This document shows positions 1-7,479 of a DNA stretch of 14,064 nt, piece by piece. The stretch comes from Kiritimatiellia bacterium (GTDB lineage Bacteria > Verrucomicrobiota > Kiritimatiellia > B70-G9), in the NCBI GenBank assembly GCA_012961745.1, contig DTYT01000164.1, forward strand, positions 1 to 14,064, in the 5' to 3' direction. Every line of letters begins with the position of its first letter. Position 1 is the first letter of the stretch. The notes below the pieces were generated by a model. The model saw nothing but the letters and a program-made list of their open reading frames with translations, was not told the origin of the DNA and made no database searches. The position numbers were made by a program, and so were the translations under genes.

Positions 1-1744
1 CTCGCGGACTGATCTTTTCTACATCCGTGATCCGGACCGGGCCCGCCGCCGAGGCGCACTGGTTGACGGCGCGTTGGAGTCTGCCGAGCAGAGAATAACA
101 CGTATCCCCCTCGACGGCGGCCACCTGTGAGGTGAAACCCGTCCCGTTCCGCGCCCGGACCACAAGCTCAAGGTGATCTCCCACCACAGGTGTTCCCTTC
201 AAGGCCACAGGCTGGCGGGCCCTGAATCCACCTGGTCTGAACCGGTCGGAGCTGGTCCATCCCCAAACCGTCTTGAGGCGTGCGTTCCCTTGAGAAACGC
301 GGACGCTATATTCCGGCGGAAGGCTTCCCGGGGTGTAGTACCTCTGGACAAGTTCAATGCAGTCACCGTAGACTTCCACGGCAAGCTCCGGCTTGTTCCT
401 CCGAATGGCGGCGGCTACGCCCCGCACCACATCCCGAAAATCGTCGTCCTCGTCGACCCGGTAGATGCAGTCGGTCCCCGCGATGCTGACGATGACCACG
501 TTCCCCGGCTGGGGAACAATGTTGGTGACGGTGCCCCGAAGGCGTCCGTCGCAGTACAGATCCACACGCGCCACGGGGTGATATTCATCGGCAGCAGTAA
601 CGAAGTATCTCACGTGTTTCCCCGACTGCGTGGTCTGCACCCACTCCGCCTTCACGATGGGCCGGACGGCAAACGGGCTGCACAGCGGGTCGCCGACAAC
701 CAGACTCTGGTAGGGGTTGGCCAGCGAAAAGTAGTAGGATTCGCCCATGGTATAGCCGCGAACGTACCAGCCGAAGAGCAGAGGCTGGGCAAATTTCTCC
801 CGGTATGAGCACGGCTCCACCACGGTGCCACACGTTCCCACACAGCCGTTGGAGATCCAGTCCAGCACCGACATCTGCCACGATGAATCGTGGAGGTAGC
901 CGCCCCATGAGGTAAAATGATCCGCCAGAGCACCGGGCAGAAAGGCGATGGTACTGATTTTCCGGGGTGCATATCTGCCCAGCATATAACCGATCACGTG
1001 GTTCACTTGTGCCACTTCCCAAGTCGACGTAATCACCACCCTCACGGGGACCCGGGCAAACTCGACGAAGCGGGCCGCATCTTCATAAAGCATCCAGCGC
1101 TTGTTTCGGTTGAAATCCGGCGTACGTACCAACCAGACCGTGCCGGTGGGACGGGTGCAATCGGCGGAGACACTCAGGTCTATCAAGCGTTTGGCCTGCG
1201 TTTCATTCCAGGCATTCAGGAGCGACACCACTACCGGCCGCCAGCCGGAATCCTCCCTTTCCCACCTCGGGAATCCCCATCCCAGACGGCACAGAGGACT
1301 CCTGGTGGAAGCCGGCAAGGAGCAAGGTGGCGGCGAATCGTGGTAACCGTAAAACAACGCTGAGGTGAGGCTATTTCCGTTGCGGTGAGCCTTGTCTTTC
1401 CAGATTCGATAGGGGAAATCTCCGCAAAAGACAATGAACCCAATCTGCGCCGCGAGTCCGAAGCTCGACATATGCTTCTGGATCGGTCGTCGGATCAGCC
1501 GTTCGAAGTCCCCCAGGGTGATGTCGTTTCGGACCGGGACTTTAAGCCGGACGACGTTGAGGGGTGGGATTCCTCTCTTGCGGCAGTAGTACTCGGCGAT
1601 CTCTATCGACCGGCGACTTCGCGTATTGAGGACCACCAGCGTATTCAGGGGGGAGCCGCCTCCGACGGCGGCACAGGGGCCGAAGGCCACGGCCGCCACT
1701 GCCCAACTAACAATCAAGCCCCTAGCGGCGATCCGTGCGTCCAT
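1..1744 (-). CDS. TIGR03790 family exported protein (3' end beyond the window)
   Basis: The reading frame opens at an ATG at 1744 and stays open for 581 codons to the left edge, so the C-terminus is missing. The start MDARIAARGLIVSWAVAAVA is signal-peptide-like. Next comes NTLVVLNTRSRRSIEIAEYY, then CRKRGIPPLNVV, the typical N-terminal signature of TIGR03790. Further on are IGYMLGRYAPRKISTIAFLPG, GALADHFTSWGG, GCVGTCGTVVEPCSYREKFAQ and LVVGDPLCSPFA, in the order seen in that family, ending near residue 365. The remaining 215 or so residues are an extension I cannot assign. The family's biochemical function is unknown; as I recall its definition, it is confined to genomes that carry exosortase homologues. 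It starts 28 bases after the upstream prepilin gene stops, so the two are very likely co-transcribed at the end of the EPS operon. The protein is probably periplasmic or surface-associated (inference). Confidence 0.85.
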   Translation of the reverse strand, partial: MDARIAARGLIVSWAVAAVAFGPCAAVGGGSPLNTLVVLNTRSRRSIEIAEYYCRKRGIPPLNVVRLKVPVRNDITLGDFERLIRRPIQKHMSSFGLAAQIGFIVFCGDFPYRIWKDKAHRNGNSLTSALFYGYHDSPPPCSLPASTRSPLCRLGWGFPRWEREDSGWRPVVVSLLNAWNETQAKRLIDLSVSADCTRPTGTVWLVRTPDFNRNKRWMLYEDAARFVEFARVPVRVVITSTWEVAQVNHVIGYMLGRYAPRKISTIAFLPGALADHFTSWGGYLHDSSWQMSVLDWISNGCVGTCGTVVEPCSYREKFAQPLLFGWYVRGYTMGESYYFSLANPYQSLVVGDPLCSPFAVRPIVKAEWVQTTQSGKHVRYFVTAADEYHPVARVDLYCDGRLRGTVTNIVPQPGNVVIVSIAGTDCIYRVDEDDDFRDVVRGVAAAIRRNKPELAVEVYGDCIELVQRYYTPGSLPPEYSVRVSQGNARLKTVWGWTSSDRFRPGGFRARQPVALKGTPVVGDHLELVVRARNGTGFTSQVAAVEGDTCYSLLGRLQRAVNQCASAAGPVRITDVEKISPR

Positions 1745-1772
1745 AATTCGTCCCCCGCAGGCGTCCCTTCAT

Positions 1773-2426
1773 CTAGTAGTAGAGATGATTGGTTGCATCC
1801 ACCGTGGAATAGGCATCGGTCACAATCATGAAGGATACATGCCCGTCCAGAAATCCGACCACGCTCGCTTTGGTCTCCCAGTGCCACATGTCGTGAGAGT
1901 CGGAGACCGTGTCCAAGGCCAACGGAGGTTCGAACATCACCACCTTCTTGGAGGGGAAATCGAAATCCGTCATCCGGCGGTTGGTCACCGCAGCAATACC
2001 GCCAACCTCCGAGTAAGCATAGGCATAACTTGAACCGTGCTCGGCAAAACAATTCGCGGCGGAGGCCCCTGCCCACGTACTGCCGCGATCGGCAGGACAA
2101 TGAAAAAGTTCCGGGTCCTTGATGTATTCGTACAGCGGCCGATTCTCGGCGTTTGGCCCCCCCCCGCTACCCGTAGCCCCGCCGACATACATATATCCGC
2201 TGGGCGTCGGCAGCCTCATACCATGCGCCCGGTCGGTAGAATAGAGAAACATTGCCTGCATGATCTGCCGGACATTGGAAATACACTTCATCCGGCGCCC
2301 CTTTTCACGGGCCCTCGCCAGCGAAGGCAATATGAGACCCGCCAAGAGCCCGATGATAGCTATGACAACGAGTAACTCGATGAGAGTAAACGAACGGCGT
2401 CTTCTGCCAGCCAGAGATTCTCTCAT
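1773..2426 (-). CDS. Prepilin-like protein with N-terminal cleavage/methylation motif and FLDGHV tail
   Basis: A 217-residue type IV pilin-like protein. Basic residues (GRRRRS) precede FTLIELLVVIAIIGLLAGLI, the class III signal and hydrophobic helix. Cleavage is expected between Ser12 and Phe13, and Glu17 is the conserved +5 glutamate. Ser instead of Gly at -1 is tolerated in such proteins. The C-terminus has HWETKASVVGFLDGHVSF, resembling the prepilin-associated H-X9-DG domain common in planctomycetes and Lentisphaerae, but here 11 residues separate His and Asp. GGSGGGP-like glycines and two cysteines lie mid-protein. A strong Shine-Dalgarno (CCTCC on the plus strand at 2434-2438, seven bases before the ATG) fixes the start. 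It lies 76 bases after the polymerase gene and 28 before the TIGR03790 gene. Such proteins form pseudopilus-like structures or are surface-anchored; the role here is unknown. Confidence 0.85.
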   Translation of the reverse strand: MRESLAGRRRRSFTLIELLVVIAIIGLLAGLILPSLARAREKGRRMKCISNVRQIMQAMFLYSTDRAHGMRLPTPSGYMYVGGATGSGGGPNAENRPLYEYIKDPELFHCPADRGSTWAGASAANCFAEHGSSYAYAYSEVGGIAAVTNRRMTDFDFPSKKVVMFEPPLALDTVSDSHDMWHWETKASVVGFLDGHVSFMIVTDAYSTVDATNHLYY

Positions 2427-2502
2427 TCTAGGCCCTCCTTTTGCACGACTCCTTCATGTTCCAGCCGCCTATGCCTCCCATCGCCACTTGACCTGCCAGG
2501 TA

Positions 2503-4446
2503 CTAGCGCATCCGCTGAGCCTCCCCACCGAGACGGCGCCGCAACAATCTGACGTTCAGTTGGGCCACGCGGCTGTCGGGTGCCATTCGCAGCGCCCTTT
2601 CAAACACTTTCAATGCCTCTTCATACCGTTGGTTGAAGCGTAAAAGCAGCCCCAGTTCGATCAATAGATCCCGGTCCCGAGGCGCGAATTGCACTGCATC
2701 TCTCAGCACGGTAATCGCCGCTGAATTCTCGCCCAATGTGTGCAGGGTCTTGGCTTTGCCGATGATTAGACCGGGATCATACCGATTACGCGCCAGCGCC
2801 AACTCGTACCATTCGAGCGCCCTGTTTCCAGCCTCTCGCCGGAGGTCCTCATCCCAGGCCCAGAACGCTTCGGTCTTGTAGCTGTGAGCTATACCGGCGA
2901 AGGGGCGCCAATCGCTCCGGTTCGCTATCTGCGCCACGCGGTAGTACCAGCGGGCTTCCGGCAAGTGCAATGAATCTCTCAGGCGATCACCGGCGAGGGT
3001 GGTAACGTATCCCACGCCCGACCGTACAGTCTGGACCGCCAGAATACACATTCCCACTGCAATCACGAGCGCTCTCCCAATCGCCAAATTTGACCCCCCA
3101 AACGCCATCCGGCTTTCCCGTGCCCGGGTCCTACAATCCAACGCCAGAGGCACGGCAACCACCACTGCCAAGGCCAGGACGTTCGCTGGAATGTGAAAGT
3201 TGAAATCGAAGGCGGCATGTACTCCTGAGGCCGCCATCGCCCCAAGGGCTCCGATGGCCAGACGAGATTCACGAGAGCGCGCCGAGCTGAAGACCGCTCG
3301 TAGAAGGCGCGCCGTCAAAAAGCAAACTGCGGACCCAATCGCGACCAAACCTGCTGCCCCGGCCTCTGCCAGGGTCTGTAGGTATTCATTGTGCGTGTAG
3401 CGGAAAAGAAATTGCAAATTATGCGACTTGTAGTGCTCGTAAAGCCATCGGAAAGCTCCGATGCCGATTCCCAGAACCGGGGACTCGCGGAACATGGCCA
3501 GCGTGTCCTTCCACAACAACAAACGAACTCGCACCGCGGAATCGCCCGCTGAGGGCGCCGCCATCAGCCACCTCTGGCGAGCATCCGGAACGAGCCACAG
3601 AATCAACACCGCGGCCACGATCGCCAGTACACCTGCTGACAAGGCTCCTGCCGCCGCCCACCTGGGGTTCCGCCTCCAACCCCAGAGTGCAAACATAACC
3701 ACCAGCCCGGCCACCATCCCCAAGCCGCCGCTCCGTGAGAGTGTAAGCGCAAGACAGACCGGAACCACCGCTATGCCGTACATAGCCACGATTCTGACCC
3801 ACCCGCCGGCTGCCCGGGTTATCAGTGCCGCCAGCATCATGCACAAGCCGATCTGAAGGATATGGGCAAAATGATTGGGACAGATATATGTTCCGCTCGC
3901 CCTCATCTGGTAGGTAGCCGGGCGCAGCCGCCACAGAACGTGCCGCTCACCGCGTATCTGCTGAACCAGGGCGTACAGGCATACGGCAATGAGGAGCAGG
4001 AAGAAGAAACCCAACAGAACCCGCCAGCGCCGATTGCTTCCCTCGGCCAGCACACCCGAAAGGGCATAGAGCACCGCCACGACCGCACCCCACAATACCA
4101 GCAGATGCCACGCCTCCGCTCGTACCGGCGAAAAAAACCCCCGAAGCCAGGCATAGACTAGTGGAATCGAGAAGACGCCCACCAGACGCATGCCCCCTGC
4201 GCCGGATGACATGGGACGTTCCACGAAGCAACGCAACACCCATATGAGCGCCCCGAATACCACCAGGCCTAGTGACAGGGCGTAAGACCAGCGCGGCACC
4301 CCGCCGAAAAGGAGCACTGCTCCTCCCAGCCCCACGCCGATCATGAAAAGAACCGTCCAGTCCAAAACCAACACCCCGATCGGAAGGGCAGGTCTGCGGC
4401 GCCACCGCCGACGCTCGGGGGCCCTCATGTCAGCACCGGGGGTCAC
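2503..4446 (-). CDS. O-antigen ligase/polymerase-like membrane protein (Wzy_C) with C-terminal TPR region
   Basis: A 647-residue polytopic inner membrane protein with about ten to twelve hydrophobic segments between residues 20 and 480. The Wzy_C/O-antigen ligase signature is clear: ASGTYICPNHFAHILQIGL near 183-201, and LLLWKDTLAMFRESPVLGIG followed by YTHNEYLQTLAEAG at about 309-363 in the large periplasmic loop. Residues 540-625 form helical TPR-like repeats (EWYELALARNRYDPG, EEALKVFERALRMAPDS). The family joins lipid-linked oligosaccharide units or transfers them to an acceptor; beside Wzc and Wza the likely role is polymerase of a secreted polysaccharide (inference). A GTG at 4446 gives the longest frame, 12 bases after the upstream stop. 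An ATG at 4428 (MRAPERR) is an equally plausible start, and neither has a strong ribosome-binding site, which suggests translational coupling. Confidence 0.88.
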   Translation of the reverse strand: MTPGADMRAPERRRWRRRPALPIGVLVLDWTVLFMIGVGLGGAVLLFGGVPRWSYALSLGLVVFGALIWVLRCFVERPMSSGAGGMRLVGVFSIPLVYAWLRGFFSPVRAEAWHLLVLWGAVVAVLYALSGVLAEGSNRRWRVLLGFFFLLLIAVCLYALVQQIRGERHVLWRLRPATYQMRASGTYICPNHFAHILQIGLCMMLAALITRAAGGWVRIVAMYGIAVVPVCLALTLSRSGGLGMVAGLVVMFALWGWRRNPRWAAAGALSAGVLAIVAAVLILWLVPDARQRWLMAAPSAGDSAVRVRLLLWKDTLAMFRESPVLGIGIGAFRWLYEHYKSHNLQFLFRYTHNEYLQTLAEAGAAGLVAIGSAVCFLTARLLRAVFSSARSRESRLAIGALGAMAASGVHAAFDFNFHIPANVLALAVVVAVPLALDCRTRARESRMAFGGSNLAIGRALVIAVGMCILAVQTVRSGVGYVTTLAGDRLRDSLHLPEARWYYRVAQIANRSDWRPFAGIAHSYKTEAFWAWDEDLRREAGNRALEWYELALARNRYDPGLIIGKAKTLHTLGENSAAITVLRDAVQFAPRDRDLLIELGLLLRFNQRYEEALKVFERALRMAPDSRVAQLNVRLLRRRLGGEAQRMR

Positions 4447-4458
4447 CGGTCTAGGGAC

Positions 4459-5181
4459 TCAGAAGATGCTGCGAGGCACCACGATCACGTCCCCGGGAGT
4501 GATCGGAATGTCCCGCTCCGGATACCTTTCGATTTCACGGGCGTTCACATAGAACGTCCGCTGACCGCGGATAATGCGGATCTTCTTCGGATTGGCGAAC
4601 TCCGTGTATCCGCCTGCCGAAGCGATCGCGCGTGAAAGCGTCATTTCTCCCATCAGGGGAAACCGGCCGGGCTGTCGTACCTCACCACGCACAAAGAAAC
4701 TCCTGGTGGGAAGCACCACGTTGACAGCGAGATCATTGTAAATCTTATTGTTGATGTACTCCTGACGAATCCTCTTCTCTACCTGCGCCGTGGTCATGCC
4801 CTGTACCCTCACTCTCCCCAGGTACGGCAGAGTGATACATCCCTCCTCGTCGACCACGTCTTCAATCATCCGTTCTTCCGGGATACCGCGCAGGTAGACC
4901 ACCACATGGTCGCCTTCGCGCAGGGTAAAACCGGTGGACGCGGCCCCGGCATCTTCGAAGGCGACTTTGCGAGGCGTTGTCCCACTCACGCGGCGGCCCC
5001 GGTTACCGAATATATCCTCTACGCGGACTCTCCGTGAACTACGGCTGGGGAGCCGCACCACGCTGCGCGCTGTCGACGCGCACCCCATGCAGAGACAGAT
5101 GACCGCGACCAGAAGCGCCCTCCCGATCAGTTGCCCACGGCCGCGAGTGTGTAGGCCTGTACCCATAATACGGTTTCCCAT
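4459..5181 (-). CDS. Wza-like polysaccharide export lipoprotein (Poly_export + SLBB)
   Basis: A 240-residue outer membrane export protein. A basic N-terminus is followed by LIGRALLVAVICLCMGCAST, a lipoprotein-type signal with Cys34 as probable acylation site, though the -3 residue is Cys rather than Leu. Residues 84-158 match the polysaccharide export domain (TLREGDHVVVYLRGIPEERM, GCITLPYLGRVRVQGMTTAQ). Residues 161-205 match an SLBB domain (FFVRGEVRQPGRFPLMGEMT, LSRAIASAGGYTEFANP). The end, PITPGDVIVVPRSIF, is typical. At 240 residues it is well short of E. coli Wza (about 380) and lacks an obvious C-terminal amphipathic membrane helix, so it is likely to need a partner barrel. The ATG directly abuts the TAG stop of the kinase gene (TAGATG), implying coupled translation. 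A second Met at codon 6 is an alternative start. Confidence 0.9.
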   Translation of the reverse strand: MGNRIMGTGLHTRGRGQLIGRALLVAVICLCMGCASTARSVVRLPSRSSRRVRVEDIFGNRGRRVSGTTPRKVAFEDAGAASTGFTLREGDHVVVYLRGIPEERMIEDVVDEEGCITLPYLGRVRVQGMTTAQVEKRIRQEYINNKIYNDLAVNVVLPTRSFFVRGEVRQPGRFPLMGEMTLSRAIASAGGYTEFANPKKIRIIRGQRTFYVNAREIERYPERDIPITPGDVIVVPRSIF

Positions 5182-7284
5182 CTAGGTCTCTATGTCCGCG
5201 ACGGCCTTTTCCGCTGGCTCTTCTTCGGCCTGGTAGTGTCCGTAGGAATGATAGTAATAGTAATAGTCGTCCCGCATGATGTTTATATTGTTCAGTACCA
5301 CCCCCACGACGCGTCCCCCGACGTTCTCGATGATTTTCTTGGCCCGCAGGGTCATGATCCGTGGATACTTGCGGTACTGCACCACCAGAAGAACACCGTC
5401 CACCTCGCTTGCCAGAATGGAGGCGTCGCTGACGCCCATGATCGGAGGGGAATCGAAGAGTACCAGATCATATCTCATTTTCAGGTTCTTGATCAGCTCG
5501 CGCATCTTCTGCGAATCCAGCAGCCCCAGCGAGGTCCGCGGAAGCCGACCGCTGGGCAGGAAATGAAGATTCACAATGGAAGTCGGTTTGATGGTTTCCT
5601 CGACGGGCACATCCCTCATCAGCACGTTGGTCAGCCCGAACTGATGCGAGGTATCCAGTATCTTGTGCAGCACCGGCCTCCGCAGGTCGGACTCCACCAT
5701 CAGCACGCGGTCACCGAGCTGTGCACACACGTACGCGAGGTTGAAGAGGGTCGTGGATTTGCCTTCGCCCACGCCGCCGCTGACAAATGCATAAGCGCCT
5801 CCCGACACTCCTCGATTGGCGAATTGTAGATTCGTCCTCAGAACCCGGTAGGCTTCGGCATGCGGACTGTCCGGTCCCTCCTCATGCAGCGGCCGCACTT
5901 TTTGCGGTATGATTCCCAGTACCGGCAAACCCAGGTAGCGCTCCACGTCCTCAACAGTCTTGACAGAAGTATCCAGGTATTCAATGAAGTATGCTAGCCC
6001 GATCCCCGCCCCCAGTCCCAAGACCAGACTGATTATCAAGTTGAGATAATAGTTCGGTTTGACCGGAAACCGCCCCGGCTCACCTTCGTCCACGATTTCA
6101 ACCGGCGTGCGCGGAACATGAAACTCAATCCCCTCCTGGGCCACGCGGGCGCGCAATGCATCCAGAATGGACCGCTGGACATCCAGATTGCGCTGGGCCC
6201 GCTCGAAGGGCAGGAACCTTTCGCGTTCGGCCTCGATATCCATCTCTTTCGCCGCGCGCAGCTCAGCATCCAATGCTTCATATTTCTGCCTGGCCACCTC
6301 GTAATCCGCCCGCAGTCCTTTCTGCAAGCCCTCCAGCGCCGCCTCCAGTTGGCGTTTCAATTCGGCCCTGCCAGCCAGCAGTCGCTGCACTTGAGGATGA
6401 TTCTCGCCGTAGTTCGCCCGGGCCAGTTTCAGCGAGACTTCTGTGTCAATGAGATTTTGCCGGATCGCGGTAATGGCGTCGTCACGCACCACATATGCGG
6501 ACGCATTCATCAAATCCTCGCCGGTCAAACCTTCGAGCTGCTCCAAACGTGACTTGCGCACCAGCATATCCACCCGGGCGGCAATCCGGTCCGCCTCCAG
6601 TTGCTGAAGACGCAGCTTGTCCAACCGGACCCCCCGGGCGAGGGTGCTGACACCAAGCTGCTTGCGCAGTCGTTCGACCTCATCCTCCACCCGGTTTACG
6701 ACATCACGCTGCTTCTCCAGCTCGTTCTTCAGGGCATCAATGGCCCGCTTGATCTCTTTGCGCTTCATGGACAAGCGATAGTCCCGGTACACGTAGGCAA
6801 CTTCGTTGGCGATACGCGCCGCCTCCTGCGGGTCGTCCCGGTACACCTTGATTGAAATGAGACTGGTATCCCGGAACTGCTCCACCGCCACACTACCCGC
6901 GAGAATAGTGTAGGTCTCCTGGAGGGTGAGCGGCTGGCCATCCTCCCGATACTTCTTCCCCCACACCCGCGTCAGGTCCAAATTCTTGATAACTTCGTAA
7001 AGTATGGTCCGGGACTGTATCACCTGATACTGAGTCCGCAGGAAAAAGGGATTGTAAGCCGGTACGATCTGCCGCTCGAACACGTTAACGTCCAGCGCGT
7101 CGGGACGCACCAATATCCGCGCCTCAGACATGTAGGTCTTAGGCAGCGTGAAAGTGATGGCAGCACCGGTGAGCACTACCAGGATGCTTACCGCAAGGAC
7201 GATCTCTTTCCGCGACCGGATGACCCTCCAGTAATCAAGAAAATGCAGGCCCTCTTGCTCTCTACTTTCTTCCGCCGTCTCCAT
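5182..7284 (-). CDS. Wzz/Wzc-type polysaccharide co-polymerase with bacterial tyrosine kinase domain
   Basis: A 700-residue single-chain BY-kinase. Residues 12-60 hold the Wzz N-terminus and the first membrane helix (about 27-47). Residues 170-385 are a long charged coiled coil of the periplasmic GNVR type. A proline motif (RFPVKP, 405-410) precedes the second helix (411-433). The cytoplasmic kinase has Walker A GGVGEGKST (503-511), Walker A' VLMVESDLRR (527-536; Glu531 where Asp is more usual) and Walker B YDLVLFDSPP (605-614). The tail has a tyrosine cluster, Tyr674-678 plus Tyr681 and Tyr684, the expected autophosphorylation region. The family controls chain length and couples synthesis to export by cycling phosphorylation. 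The ATG at 7284 has a GGGGGA-like purine run about five bases upstream. It follows the barrel gene after 195 bases that hold a possible internal promoter. Confidence 0.95.
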   Translation of the reverse strand: METAEESREQEGLHFLDYWRVIRSRKEIVLAVSILVVLTGAAITFTLPKTYMSEARILVRPDALDVNVFERQIVPAYNPFFLRTQYQVIQSRTILYEVIKNLDLTRVWGKKYREDGQPLTLQETYTILAGSVAVEQFRDTSLISIKVYRDDPQEAARIANEVAYVYRDYRLSMKRKEIKRAIDALKNELEKQRDVVNRVEDEVERLRKQLGVSTLARGVRLDKLRLQQLEADRIAARVDMLVRKSRLEQLEGLTGEDLMNASAYVVRDDAITAIRQNLIDTEVSLKLARANYGENHPQVQRLLAGRAELKRQLEAALEGLQKGLRADYEVARQKYEALDAELRAAKEMDIEAERERFLPFERAQRNLDVQRSILDALRARVAQEGIEFHVPRTPVEIVDEGEPGRFPVKPNYYLNLIISLVLGLGAGIGLAYFIEYLDTSVKTVEDVERYLGLPVLGIIPQKVRPLHEEGPDSPHAEAYRVLRTNLQFANRGVSGGAYAFVSGGVGEGKSTTLFNLAYVCAQLGDRVLMVESDLRRPVLHKILDTSHQFGLTNVLMRDVPVEETIKPTSIVNLHFLPSGRLPRTSLGLLDSQKMRELIKNLKMRYDLVLFDSPPIMGVSDASILASEVDGVLLVVQYRKYPRIMTLRAKKIIENVGGRVVGVVLNNINIMRDDYYYYYHSYGHYQAEEEPAEKAVADIET

Positions 7285-7344
7285 GTCGTCCCCCGCTCGG
7301 CATCAGCATTTGCCACCCCGCCCCAAATGGACCGCAACCCGGAC

Positions 7345-7373
7345 TATATATACCAGATACAATCGGGACGCAA
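7345..7373 (-). promoter_or_regulatory. Candidate sigma70-like promoter before the tyrosine kinase gene
   Basis: Read on the minus strand, TTGCGT (7373-7368) and TATATA (7350-7345) are separated by exactly 17 bases, and a start of transcription near 7338 would leave a leader of about 54 bases before the kinase ATG at 7284. It lies in the 195-base gap, the largest in the leftward operon, so a second promoter here is plausible. This is a consensus match by eye only, and the promoter consensus of this phylum is uncertain. Confidence 0.35.
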
Positions 7374-7479
7374 TACGGCGGGCCCGCAATTTTCCGCCCA
7401 GGGAAACAACGCCCGCAGTCAAGCCCGCTACCGGTCCCGCGTCCCCCGTGTTCTCACTTCCCCGACCCGCGGGACGCGC

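Noticed and set aside
173..808. Plus-strand frame of 211 codons.
   Set aside because: It is antisense to the TIGR03790 gene, whose own frame shows ordered family motifs; the plus-strand translation is arginine-, proline- and histidine-rich with no motif.
7434..7475. Inverted repeat GTCCCGCG / CGCGGGAC just after the barrel gene stop, as a terminator.
   Set aside because: The loop is 26 bases and no T-run follows on the minus strand, so an intrinsic terminator is not supported.
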